Positions 27,929-36,014 of a DNA stretch of 64,000 nucleotides are shown one piece after another. Below the pieces are notes generated by a model. It was not told where the DNA came from, did not search any database, and saw only the letters and a program-made list of their open reading frames with translations. The position numbers and the translations under genes are program-made. The stretch comes from Bacteroidales bacterium (lineage in GTDB: Bacteria; Bacteroidota; Bacteroidia; Bacteroidales; Muribaculaceae). How positions within the stretch are numbered: the first letter of the stretch is position 1; each line of letters starts with the position of its first letter. Where the stretch lies: positions 96,595-160,594 of the forward strand of contig JAAVFL010000005.1 of assembly GCA_014800795.1 (NCBI GenBank), in the 5' to 3' direction.

Positions 27929-29383
27929 CTACAATTTGTTGACAGGATATCTCGGCATCACATACACCCTGTATTCGCCGGGTTTGAGTGATTTCGGATA
28001 CTCCTCATGTTTCCCTGTGAAATAATTGATCATGTTGTTTGCCGCAGGTTTTTCACCTGTGTAACGGATCTTGCGGGTTTTCGAGCCGAGGTTCACCATC
28101 ACAAGCACCTCCGATCCGTCGAGCTGACGCGAGAATATGTAGAGATCGTCGCTCTTGGCGGGGTAGCGCACTACATGTCCCCCGTAGATTCCGGCTTCAC
28201 CGGCACGCAGGGCTTTCTGCGAATGTTTAAGCGCGTTCAGCCTGCTGTAAAAATCGAAGTAGCTGTTACGCGGCTCGAAAACGGGAGCCTCATCCTTCCT
28301 GAAAAATTCGAACGCACGGTTCATGCCGGTTTCCTGTCCGGTGTAAATCAGCGGCATCCCGGGCAGCGTGTATGAAAGTACCGCCATAGCTTCAGTAAGA
28401 TTACCGAATCTGTCGAACTCCGTCCCCTCCCATGAATTGTAATCATGATTGGTGATCATGTTCATCATATACGTATCCGCAGGATATTCTTTATGTTGCG
28501 AGGCTAAGAGCTTGTCGATATCGGTTGCATGGCTCTTACCCGGATCCCCTCCGGCTGCATACTGCCCGGCATTGTTGGCTATGGCCTTGAACAGATTGGC
28601 AAGCGGCCAGTTGTAGGCCATATCGAATCCTTCGGCTTGCAGAGCCGGATCGGAGGCTTCGGCAAGCATGAATATTTCCGGTTTCACACTTTCTAATTTC
28701 GGGCGCACTTCATTCCAGAAATCCGCCGGCACCATCGAGGCTGCGTCGCAGCGGAAACCGTCGATATCAGTCTCACGCAGCCAGAAAGCCATAGCATCCG
28801 TCATATATTCCCGCAGGCCGGGATTGGAATAGTCAAGCTGGCTTACATCCGTCCAATCCTGAGGATGAACGGGTTCACCCGATGCGTCGTACCGGTAGAA
28901 ATCAGGATGATATGTCAGCCACCAGTGATCGTTGCCTGTATGGTTCGGTACCCAGTCGATAATCACCTTCATGCCGTTCTCGTGGGCAGTCTTCACAAAG
29001 TGGCGGAAATCGTTCATTGTGCCCAGCTCCGGATTGAGTGCCTTATAGTCGGCTGCCGCATAATAGCTGCCAAGCTCTCCCTTACGTCCTTCGGCCGAAA
29101 TCGGGTGTACGGGCATTATCCACAGAATGTCCACCCCCAGATCCCTAAGCCGGGGAATCTCACGCTCTACAGCGGAAATCGTCCCTTCAGGGGTCATCTG
29201 ACGCCAGTTTACCTCATAAATAACGGCATCGCGGCTCCACTGGGGATGCGCAACTTTCGTATGGGCGGCCTTCGGCGCCGGAATATTTTCTATCGGCAGC
29301 GCCAAAGCGCGTGCCACGGCGCTCCCCGGCAGGGCGCCGATAGCCGTGGCGGCCATCAGCCCTTTGACAATCAGTTTCTTCAT
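27929..29383 (-). CDS. Exported GH13 alpha-amylase family glycosidase
   Basis: A 484-residue alpha-glucan-acting enzyme with an N-terminal signal peptide (about 1-26). The GH13 motifs are complete: region I DWVPNHTG (143-150), region II GFRCDAAS with nucleophile Asp213, region III FMLAEAS with acid/base Glu242, and region IV NMITNHD with Asp314. The C-terminal domain (VVRYPAKSDDLYIFSRQ to YRVYVMPRYPVNKL) is the usual beta sandwich. It probably hydrolyses starch or glycogen-like oligosaccharides in the periplasm; no lipobox is present. No SusC/SusD partner sits beside it, so it is not part of a classical polysaccharide utilisation locus here. Confidence 0.92.
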   Translation of the reverse strand: MKKLIVKGLMAATAIGALPGSAVARALALPIENIPAPKAAHTKVAHPQWSRDAVIYEVNWRQMTPEGTISAVEREIPRLRDLGVDILWIMPVHPISAEGRKGELGSYYAAADYKALNPELGTMNDFRHFVKTAHENGMKVIIDWVPNHTGNDHWWLTYHPDFYRYDASGEPVHPQDWTDVSQLDYSNPGLREYMTDAMAFWLRETDIDGFRCDAASMVPADFWNEVRPKLESVKPEIFMLAEASDPALQAEGFDMAYNWPLANLFKAIANNAGQYAAGGDPGKSHATDIDKLLASQHKEYPADTYMMNMITNHDYNSWEGTEFDRFGNLTEAMAVLSYTLPGMPLIYTGQETGMNRAFEFFRKDEAPVFEPRNSYFDFYSRLNALKHSQKALRAGEAGIYGGHVVRYPAKSDDLYIFSRQLDGSEVLVMVNLGSKTRKIRYTGEKPAANNMINYFTGKHEEYPKSLKPGEYRVYVMPRYPVNKL

Positions 29384-29466
29384 ATCGTCGTTTTAAGTAG
29401 AATCCTGTTACTGATAAATCTTATAAATTGTATCATCCCTTTCCCCGCTCTCCTGCTCTGTTACCC

Positions 29467-30174
29467 TTACTTCCTCAACACCGGCCATCTGAACGTATTG
29501 AGCGCATGCCTCAGTTCCCTCTCCCTGCCACCGAGATAGCTGTTTAGAAGTTTGTGGAATCTTTCGCTATGGTTCATTTCCGACAGATGTGCCAGTTCAT
29601 GATAGATTACATAATCCGACAGTTCGGCAGGAAGAAACACCAGCACGTAACTGAGCGCTATTATACCGTCGCCTGAGCAATGTCCCAGAGTGCGGTGTCC
29701 CGACGAGATTGTCCAGCCTACCGGTTGCCTCCCTATCTGACGGCTGATCTCTTTCGCACGTCCTATCAGCACCTCGGGGGCTACCTTCCGGGCTATCTTG
29801 CATAACATGTCGCTTATCTGGCGGGAAGTGCTGTCGAAATCCCAGTCCCAGTTGCTTCCTACTTCCACTGCAGACACCGGCACTCCGGCGGTACCCAGAA
29901 TCTTGTCGGGAGCGAAATTCTGCCCTTTTATCACAAAACTCACATACCCGCACACAATCTCCTGACCATCGTGATATCTTACCTCCGGGCGGGTCGCCAT
30001 CAGCCGCGGCGTCAGATTATCGATTATTCGTCTGAGTTCGCTCACACGGATCCCCTGAGGGACATTTACGCTGACAGCCCCGTTTTTCCACCGTGCGGAC
30101 ACGTGCCGTGAATGCTGACGCACATTCACCGTCACCGTCCCCAACACCTCATGTTCGATCACACCTGCCGCCAT
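29467..30174 (-). CDS. YgjP-like zinc metallopeptidase family protein
   Basis: A 235-residue cytoplasmic protein of the YgjP/DUF45 (M48-related) family. The zinc site is HELAH (192-196) in DYVIYHELAHLSEMNHSERFH, with a third ligand His in the NHSERFH segment, as in other family members. The WKNGAVSVNVPQG N-terminal pattern and ALSYVLVFLPAELSDYVI before the HELAH box also fit. A proteolytic role is presumed; the substrate is unknown. It lies between the GH13 enzyme and nadK, all reverse strand, with short gaps. Confidence 0.85.
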   Translation of the reverse strand: MAAGVIEHEVLGTVTVNVRQHSRHVSARWKNGAVSVNVPQGIRVSELRRIIDNLTPRLMATRPEVRYHDGQEIVCGYVSFVIKGQNFAPDKILGTAGVPVSAVEVGSNWDWDFDSTSRQISDMLCKIARKVAPEVLIGRAKEISRQIGRQPVGWTISSGHRTLGHCSGDGIIALSYVLVFLPAELSDYVIYHELAHLSEMNHSERFHKLLNSYLGGRERELRHALNTFRWPVLRK

Positions 30175-30260
30175 TTTCCTTACCCGCCGTTTTTATTATA
30201 AGTTCTGAATCGCTGTGGATTCACAGAAAATCCACGGTAGAATATATTGCCGATTGCTTA

Positions 30261-31160
30261 TTAGACCAAAGTATTACCTAGCCCCAGTTTTTCGCGAAGC
30301 GTATCGGTAAAAGTATGCTCCGTCTGCTGAACGACATTTACCCCGTAGGGGGCGCGTGTCACCGTCAGCACCGCGTTAAGAGGCAGCGTCACAGGCTTGC
30401 CGTCGGCTGCCAGATGAAATCCTTCACCACGCGCATCCACACGCAACTCTATCCGTGAACTGTCCTTGACAACCAGCGGACGCATCGAAAGGCTGTGGGC
30501 CGCTATAGGGGAGAGCACCCATCCCGCAAGCTCCGGATCCAGAATCGGACCCCCGACCGACAGATTGTAGGCCGTGCTGCCAGTAGGAGTGGAGATTATC
30601 AGGCCGTCACCCATATAGTTTAGCGACGACCGCCCGTTGATAGTGGCGGCAATACGGAGCATCGAAGCTATATCGCCCCGCGTAAGTGCTATTTCGTTGA
30701 GAGCCGTAAGCTCTTTGGTAAAAGGCTTCTGCCTGCCATCCTCCGTGGCGGGAACCTCTATCTTCACATGGAGCATCGAGCGCTTCTCCACACGGAAGTC
30801 ACCCTCAAGCAGATTATTGTATATTTTCTCGGGATCGTCGAAAGTAAAAGCCGACAGATATCCCAGATGACCCGTATTGATGCCGGCCACCGGAATTTCC
30901 GCGTCTCCTACCCATCGGGCGGTTTTCAGGAAAGCACCGTCACCGCCGATGCTGAGTGCCAGATCGGCCTTAGGCTGGAGGCTCAGAGGAGTGTAGTCGA
31001 GCCCCATCCGGAATCGATCGCCAAGGTGAATGGTCAGATAGTCGAGGAAACGTTCGCTCATCACCACATCGTCGCCCCTCCTGACAAGCGTGTCTGTCAG
31101 GGTACGTATGGCTTCCAGATGCTTTTCCTGATGCCGGTTTCCGTTGATTGCTATTCTCAT
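30261..31160 (-). CDS. nadK: NAD kinase
   Basis: NadK phosphorylates NAD to NADP. The family's typical start is at the Met at 31160 (MRIAINGNR); an in-frame upstream Met at 31241 would add 27 residues encoded by low-complexity repeat DNA and is rejected. Motifs: the GGDGAF nucleotide/substrate motif in LALSIGGDGAFLKTARW, NTGHLGYLSAF, and the conserved STPTGSTAYNLSVGGPIL. The length of 299 residues is normal. In the sense direction the leader before ATG is a pyrimidine-rich CTTCTTAACTTCT-type repeat. An ACT-like gene lies upstream on the same strand. Confidence 0.93.
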   Translation of the reverse strand: MRIAINGNRHQEKHLEAIRTLTDTLVRRGDDVVMSERFLDYLTIHLGDRFRMGLDYTPLSLQPKADLALSIGGDGAFLKTARWVGDAEIPVAGINTGHLGYLSAFTFDDPEKIYNNLLEGDFRVEKRSMLHVKIEVPATEDGRQKPFTKELTALNEIALTRGDIASMLRIAATINGRSSLNYMGDGLIISTPTGSTAYNLSVGGPILDPELAGWVLSPIAAHSLSMRPLVVKDSSRIELRVDARGEGFHLAADGKPVTLPLNAVLTVTRAPYGVNVVQQTEHTFTDTLREKLGLGNTLV

Positions 31161-31164
31161 AAAT

Positions 31165-31297
31165 AAGAAGTTAAGAAGTGGAGAAGTAAAGAAGATGTTA
31201 AAAGGTGGAGAAGTATTAAGGAAAGGAAGATGTTTAGCCAAGAAGTCAGTATTATTGCTTTACTTCTCGACTTCTCCACATCTTCTTGACTTCACAT
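31165..31297. repeat. Pyrimidine/purine-rich AAGAAGT-type repeat between nadK and its neighbour
   Basis: The 131-nt gap before nadK is built of AAGAAGT/GGAGAAGT words (about 31165-31230) and their complements CTTCTC/ACTTCT (about 31255-31295), so the two halves can pair. In the nadK sense strand the last 30 nt read CTCCACTTCTTAACTTCTT, directly before the start codon. A similar leader precedes purD at 54849-54893. Confidence 0.6.
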
Positions 31298-31681
31298 TTC
31301 CAGATAATGCAATAGTTCGTTGAGGCGTTCCCGGTTGCGGTCTACCTCCTGAGGAGTATACTGTCCGGTAGCGTGAATCACCTCATAGCCGTATCGCTCC
31401 AGCGAGCGGGCTACTCCTTCGGGCGACGCGCTACCTACCGTAAGCGCCACCACAAGGCGTCCGGCCGCATCGCGCATGCCTGTCACAGACAACCCCTCGA
31501 GCTGGGTGTCGCAATCTTCCACAGCTTTGGCTATCGCAGAGCCGCTGTAGTCGCGCGGGGCGCATGCCACCAGCAGCTGCGAAGAGTCCGATCGGGGAGG
31601 CCAGATCACTTCGAGCTTCTCAGGGCGGCTCAGGCTACCCGACATAAAGCGCTTTAATATTTCATGTTGCTGATAGGTCAC
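31292..31681 (-). CDS. Stand-alone ACT-like domain protein
   Basis: A 129-residue protein starting with GTG at 31681. It has two beta-alpha-beta halves: SQLLVACAPRDYSGSAIAKAVEDCDTQLEGLSVT and RLVVALTVGSASPEGVARSLERYGYEVIHA. These match, from memory, the ACT-like tail of the CBS-domain protein that often lies between nadK and pdxJ in Bacteroides. No CBS pair precedes it here: the N-terminus is only about 35 residues (MTYQQHEILKRFMSGSLSRP). I infer a shortened regulator that may still sense a small ligand; the ligand is unknown. Confidence 0.55.
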   Translation of the reverse strand: MTYQQHEILKRFMSGSLSRPEKLEVIWPPRSDSSQLLVACAPRDYSGSAIAKAVEDCDTQLEGLSVTGMRDAAGRLVVALTVGSASPEGVARSLERYGYEVIHATGQYTPQEVDRNRERLNELLHYLEM

Positions 31682-31814
31682 TTCGTCTGTTACTTGATGA
31701 AAATCCGCCGGAATTGCCTCCGGGCAGGCATCGTTTAACTGAGTTTTATTGTCAAATTCTGTTAACGATAAAAATAATGAGGGCGTTTATTCGCGAACTC
31801 TTGAATTTTCTGAC

Positions 31815-31822
31815 TAATTTTG
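31815..31822 (+). promoter_or_regulatory. -7 promoter box for the pdxJ operon
   Basis: TAATTTTG matches TAnnTTTG. The pdxJ ATG is at 31917, giving a leader of roughly 88 nt. Confidence 0.55.
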
Positions 31823-31839
31823 TGGTCTGAATTCACTCA

Positions 31840-31847
31840 CAAAGATA
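31840..31847 (-). promoter_or_regulatory. -7 promoter box for the ACT-like/nadK genes
   Basis: Reverse-strand TATCTTTG matches TAnnTTTG. It faces the pdxJ box 17 nt away, so the two RNA polymerase footprints must overlap. The leader before the GTG at 31681 would be about 150 nt. Confidence 0.5.
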
Positions 31848-31916
31848 CGGAATAATCCTTTTAGTTTCTAACAAAGGAACGGTTATTAAAGATTTTTCGC
31901 TTTTGCAAAAAATGAT

Positions 31917-32633
31917 ATGACTACCAATCTGAGCGTCAACATAAACAAAGTGGCAACTCTACGCAACGCCCGCGGAGAGAATACCCCCGATGTCAGCCGG
32001 GTGGCTGTAGACTGCGAGAGTTTCGGGGCCGACGGTATCACCGTTCATCCCCGACCCGACGAGCGTCACATTCGTCGTGAGGATGTATTCATGCTTCGTC
32101 CTCTGGTAAAAACCGAGTTCAACATCGAAGGCTATCCCACTCCTGAATTTATGGATCTGGTACTGAAGGTGAAACCCGAGCAGGTGACACTCGTTCCCGA
32201 CGCACCGGCCGACCTCACATCATCGGCAGGATGGGATGTGGAGCCCAACATGGAGTTCCTCACCGGAATTATCGACACTCTGCGCGAAGCCGGAATCAGA
32301 AGCTCCATCTTCGTCGGAACCGACTGCGACAACATACGCATGGCCGCAAAAACAGGTGCCGACCGCGTTGAACTGTACACCAAACCATATGCCGACAATT
32401 TCGCGCGCAACCCCGAAGAGGCCGTAGCTCCATACGTAGAGGCATCGAGGGCAGCCCGTAAGGTCGGGCTCGGAGTGAACGCCGGCCACGATCTCAGCCT
32501 CGAGAACCTGCGCTACTTCAAGGAAAACGTACCATACCTCAACGAGGTATCAATCGGACATGCGCTCATTTCCGACGCCCTGTATCTCGGACTGCCTGAG
32601 ACAATCCGGCGCTATAAGGCCGCTCTCAAATGA
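31917..32633 (+). CDS. pdxJ: Pyridoxine 5'-phosphate synthase
   Basis: PdxJ closes the pyridoxine ring from 1-deoxyxylulose 5-phosphate and an aminoacetone phosphate in the DXP-dependent vitamin B6 route. The 238-residue TIM-barrel chain has [16 protein letters not shown] at the start (phosphate/substrate contact), [39 protein letters not shown] and the late [15 protein letters not shown] and [13 protein letters not shown] phosphate loop. It is complete. The partner PdxB (4-phosphoerythronate dehydrogenase) is encoded 25 kb away at 57198. It leads a pdxJ-exbB-exbD-tonB operon. Confidence 0.96.
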   Translation: MTTNLSVNINKVATLRNARGENTPDVSRVAVDCESFGADGITVHPRPDERHIRREDVFMLRPLVKTEFNIEGYPTPEFMDLVLKVKPEQVTLVPDAPADLTSSAGWDVEPNMEFLTGIIDTLREAGIRSSIFVGTDCDNIRMAAKTGADRVELYTKPYADNFARNPEEAVAPYVEASRAARKVGLGVNAGHDLSLENLRYFKENVPYLNEVSIGHALISDALYLGLPETIRRYKAALK

Positions 32634-32689
32634 CACGGCCCGATCTATCAGTCAAGCTTATAAACGTCTAATTCCCAACATACCGATAC

Positions 32690-33382
32690 ATGCTTTTACT
32701 CGACGTCGCAATCAACGGCAATCCTGTTGCCGACGCTACCGCCCCAGTTACCCATGAGATGGAACTGTCACTGTGGGATCTCTGTCTTAAAGGAGGCCCG
32801 ATCATGATTGTTCTCGCAGTGCTTTCCCTGGTGTGCATCTATATTCTCATAGAGCGGGCCATTGTAGTGAACCGCGCAGCCCGCGAGGACCAGACATTCA
32901 TGCAGCGTATCCGCGACTACATCCATGAAGGTGAGATCGAAAGTGCGTTCAACCTCTGCAAGAAAAACAATTCGCCCTACGCACGTCTCGTTGCCAAAGG
33001 CATCAGCCGCATCGGGCGTCCGGTCAACGATATCCTTGCCGCTGTAGAGAATACCGGAAACATCGAGGTCGCAGGGCTCTCCAAAGGGCTTCCGTGGCTT
33101 GCAACAACTGCCGCCGGTGCCCCGATGCTCGGATTCCTCGGAACTGTCGTAGGTATGGTCGAGGCTTTCTATGCCATAGCGGCTGAAGGTAATTCAGCCA
33201 ATATCGCCACATTCTCATCCGGTATATATACCGCCCTTGTAACCACGGTGGCCGGGCTCGTTGTCGGAGTTGTGGCGCTATTCGCCTACAACTACCTTGT
33301 CGCACGCATCAATTCGGTGATGAATATGCTTGAATCCAAATCGATGGAATTCATGGATCTTCTCAACGAACCTGCAATCTGA
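32690..33382 (+). CDS. exbB: MotA/TolQ/ExbB proton-channel protein
   Basis: ExbB forms the pentameric proton channel of the TonB energising complex. The 230-residue protein has a first membrane span near residues 36-55 (GGPIMIVLAVLSLVCIYILIERA) and a cytoplasmic loop. Two C-terminal spans follow, GAPMLGFLGTVVGMVEAFYAI and TALVTTVAGLVVGVVALFAY, with the conserved GxLGTVxGM pattern and the pore threonines. Downstream are exbD and a TonB-like gene, the standard inner-membrane energy-transducing set for TonB-dependent outer-membrane transporters. Confidence 0.93.
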   Translation: MLLLDVAINGNPVADATAPVTHEMELSLWDLCLKGGPIMIVLAVLSLVCIYILIERAIVVNRAAREDQTFMQRIRDYIHEGEIESAFNLCKKNNSPYARLVAKGISRIGRPVNDILAAVENTGNIEVAGLSKGLPWLATTAAGAPMLGFLGTVVGMVEAFYAIAAEGNSANIATFSSGIYTALVTTVAGLVVGVVALFAYNYLVARINSVMNMLESKSMEFMDLLNEPAI

Positions 33383-33494
33383 CAGCGTACATCACCCCCT
33401 GCGGCATATATATCGGCGGCGTCTGCCTCTCCGCAATGCCGGCGACCTGAATAATTAATTCCGATACAAGCTACTGTATTAAATACCTCATACC

Positions 33495-33989
33495 GTGCTC
33501 AAACGTCCACATCAGATGATGGCAGCTTTCTCGATGGCGTCGATGACCGATGTTATCTTCCTGCTGCTGATATTCTTTATGGTTACCTCTACATTCGTGT
33601 TCCCTACAGGGCTCGAACTTACTCTGCCCCAGAGTACCGAACAGAGCGCCATAAAGCCAAATACAAGAGTATACATCGACCAGGAGGAGAAAATCTTCGC
33701 TTCGTCAGGCGAGGAGCAGCCACAACCTGTAGAGATGGAAGCGCTCGTAACATTCCTCAATCTTGCCCAGCAACAGGATTCCGCCGGATTTATAGCATTA
33801 TATGCCGACGAAAACGTCCCGTACGGAAAGATTGTGGAGGTTCTCTCGCTCGGAGCCTCAAATAACCTGAGAATGGTACTTGCCACAAAGCCGGTGGCTT
33901 CTCCCGCCTCCCAGACCCCTTCTGCCGTCAACGCAGCCGATCCGCAGACCGCTCAGCAGACAGATGTCGTTCCCGTCCTCAACCAGTAA
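33495..33989 (+). CDS. exbD: ExbD/TolR family protein
   Basis: ExbD pairs with ExbB; its single membrane span carries the essential Asp. Starting from GTG at 33495 (an in-frame stop at 33480 excludes earlier starts) the protein begins MLKRPHQMMAAFSMASMTDVIFLLLIFFMVTS, where SMTDVIF holds the proton-handling Asp. A periplasmic domain follows (YIDQEEKIFASSGEEQPQPV, VPYGKIVEVLSLGASNNLRMVLAT). The C-terminus is Pro/Ala/Gln-rich. The stop lies 12 nt before, and in the same frame as, the TTG start of the TonB-like gene. Confidence 0.9.
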   Translation: MLKRPHQMMAAFSMASMTDVIFLLLIFFMVTSTFVFPTGLELTLPQSTEQSAIKPNTRVYIDQEEKIFASSGEEQPQPVEMEALVTFLNLAQQQDSAGFIALYADENVPYGKIVEVLSLGASNNLRMVLATKPVASPASQTPSAVNAADPQTAQQTDVVPVLNQ

Positions 33990-34001
33990 AAAATCCTGTC
34001 T

Positions 34002-34805
34002 TTGCAGAATAAAGATAAAATAATAGCTCTTGCAGGCACAGTGCTGTTCCATATGATAGTGCTGCTGACTTTTCTGTTCTCCTTCATAACATATCCCCCC
34101 GAGGGGATGGAGGACTGGACTCCCGAGCCTGTTCATGAGATTGTGGTGGAAGAGGTGGAGGATCTTTATGCCACCGGCGAGTTCGTGCGCACCGGCGATC
34201 TTCCCGTTCCTGCGGCTCCCGTCGACAAGCCTGCACCTTCCGATGTGAGCGATCCCGTTCCGACACAGGATTCCCCCGACCTCGAGAATGCAGGTGAACC
34301 GGCAACCCAGCCTAAGGTCACCACTTCCGAACGCCAGTCGCCGGCTCAGGTGAAAAAGGAGAAAAAAGGACCCACCGAAGAGGAAATACGCAAGGAAAAG
34401 GAGCGGCAGGAAGCCAAACGTCAGCAACAGGCGAAAAAGAATGTCGAAGCCGCTACCAACCGCGCTTTCGGAGGCGATAAAGGGAAAGGTACCCCCGGAG
34501 CTGTAGAAGGAAATTCCGATACCGGAGAGATTACCGGTACACCCGGCAACGGGCTTAAAGGGCGCACTATGGAATCGTGGACAAGTGTCCGCGGAAAAAA
34601 ACTTGGCACTATTGCGATACGTGTTAAAGTAGATGCTTCAGGGCGTGTCGTTTCCGCCACATATAGCGCCTCAGGCAGCTCAGGCACGGTTGCGGCCGAT
34701 CAGGCTATGCGTCAGCAGTGCATCGCCAGATCAAAAGAATGTCGTTTTTCTGTATTAGAAGGCTCACCCGTGCAAACCGGAACCATCACTTGGGTGTTTA
34801 AGTAG
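34002..34805 (+). CDS. tonB: TonB-like energy transducer
   Basis: A 267-residue protein that starts with TTG at 34002, the only standard start codon between the exbD stop and the membrane span. It has one N-terminal membrane segment (IIALAGTVLFHMIVLLTFLFSFITY). A long Pro/Lys/Glu-rich rod follows (about 40-165, PPEGMEDWTPEPVHEIVVEE to KERQEAKRQQQAKK), then a C-terminal beta-alpha-beta domain (GTIAIRVKVDASGRVVSATYSASGSSG to TITWVFK) resembling TonB/TolA C-termini. It spans the periplasm to energise outer-membrane transporters. It shares a frame with exbD, separated only by a stop. A TolA-like role is the alternative. Confidence 0.85.
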   Translation: MQNKDKIIALAGTVLFHMIVLLTFLFSFITYPPEGMEDWTPEPVHEIVVEEVEDLYATGEFVRTGDLPVPAAPVDKPAPSDVSDPVPTQDSPDLENAGEPATQPKVTTSERQSPAQVKKEKKGPTEEEIRKEKERQEAKRQQQAKKNVEAATNRAFGGDKGKGTPGAVEGNSDTGEITGTPGNGLKGRTMESWTSVRGKKLGTIAIRVKVDASGRVVSATYSASGSSGTVAADQAMRQQCIARSKECRFSVLEGSPVQTGTITWVFK

Positions 34806-34863
34806 CAGAGGGATAAGGAGACCGCTCCCGATTCAGTCGGTCTTCATTTAGTATTTTACCGTT

Positions 34864-35973
34864 ATGCTTTGCTACATTGCTCAGAAATTTCCGCACACAG
34901 AATCTGCCGACTTCAAGGCACGCACCGATATGGATGCGATAATGGCCTCTGAGGGATTCCGTAATGTCGGCGTCAGAAACAATCTCCGTTCCAACCGCTT
35001 CGCAACCCGTCTGGCCAGACTCGGGGGAGTGCTTAAAGCCGGTCTGATGCTTCACCGTGGCGACACGCTTTTCGTGCAGTATCCCGACCGCGACTACACT
35101 CTGATTTGCCGTCTGGCACATCTCAGGGGTGCAAAGGTTGTGACACTTGTCCACTGTCTTGAATCGCTTCAGGAAAATGCCGGGCTGACCCCGTTTCAGG
35201 AGGTTGCGGCGCTTTCCCAGAGCAACTACATAATAGCGCTCAATGAAGCCATGGAAAGATGGCTCGGAGAGCATGGAAGCACCGTTCCTTCCACTTCTCT
35301 CGGCATATGGGATTATCTCTCACATGAGGCCAGGGAAGCCCGTCAGACGGCAAATACGGAGGTCCCGCGCAGAAGTCAGCCTGATCCTGTGATTGCAAAG
35401 GATGGATACACCGTGATGTTCGCCGGAGGAGTGAGCCGCAGGCGCAATCAGTTCCTTTACGACTGGGGCACGGTGATCGACGGCTACAAGGTTGTTGTTT
35501 TCGGCAATAACTTCGATCTTACTCAGGCGGCGGCCCCCGCTCAGTTCCGCCTTCGCGGTTTCGTGCCGTCAGGGCTGATGATACGCCACCCGGAGGGAGA
35601 CTTCGGCCTCGTCTGGGACGGATGTTCAATCGATTCATGCAACGGGCAGATGGGGGAGTATCTCCGATACAACAATCCTCATAAAGCCTCGCTGTACATA
35701 CGCTGCGGGGCGCCGGTAATTGTATGGAAACACTCCGGACTGGCTCCTTTCGTTGAAGCGGAGGGGATAGGGTTCACCATCGAATCGCTTGATGAGATCT
35801 CTGCCCGTCTGCGCGCCATGACCCCCGAGGAATACACGCGCATGAAGGATAATGTCGGCCGTATCAGCGCCCGCCTTGCAACCGGATCATACTTCCGTTC
35901 GGCAATCGCCCGCGCCAACGAAGCGCTTGCGCCGGCAGTCACACAGATGCGCCGGCTTTTCGCCTTCCGCTGA
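34864..35973 (+). CDS. Gtf3-like glycosyltransferase (GT113-type)
   Basis: A 369-residue cytoplasmic glycosyltransferase with a GT-B fold. The diagnostic block is GDFGLVWDGCSIDSCNGQMGEYLRYNNPHKASLYIRCGAPVIVWK (about residues 241-285), the nucleotide-sugar-binding region of Gtf3 and beta-1,6-galactofuranosyltransferase-like proteins. It is followed by an LAPFVEAEGIGFTIESL helix. The N-terminal half has GDTLFVQYPDRDY and RGAKVVTLVHCLESL. It probably adds a hexose to a surface glycan or glycoprotein; donor and acceptor are unknown. It is 58 nt downstream of tonB on the same strand, just ahead of the nucleoside kinase. Confidence 0.8.
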   Translation: MLCYIAQKFPHTESADFKARTDMDAIMASEGFRNVGVRNNLRSNRFATRLARLGGVLKAGLMLHRGDTLFVQYPDRDYTLICRLAHLRGAKVVTLVHCLESLQENAGLTPFQEVAALSQSNYIIALNEAMERWLGEHGSTVPSTSLGIWDYLSHEAREARQTANTEVPRRSQPDPVIAKDGYTVMFAGGVSRRRNQFLYDWGTVIDGYKVVVFGNNFDLTQAAAPAQFRLRGFVPSGLMIRHPEGDFGLVWDGCSIDSCNGQMGEYLRYNNPHKASLYIRCGAPVIVWKHSGLAPFVEAEGIGFTIESLDEISARLRAMTPEEYTRMKDNVGRISARLATGSYFRSAIARANEALAPAVTQMRRLFAFR

Positions 35974-36014
35974 TTCCTCTGCTCTCCGCTCAAATCTTCT
36001 TATCTTCTATAACC

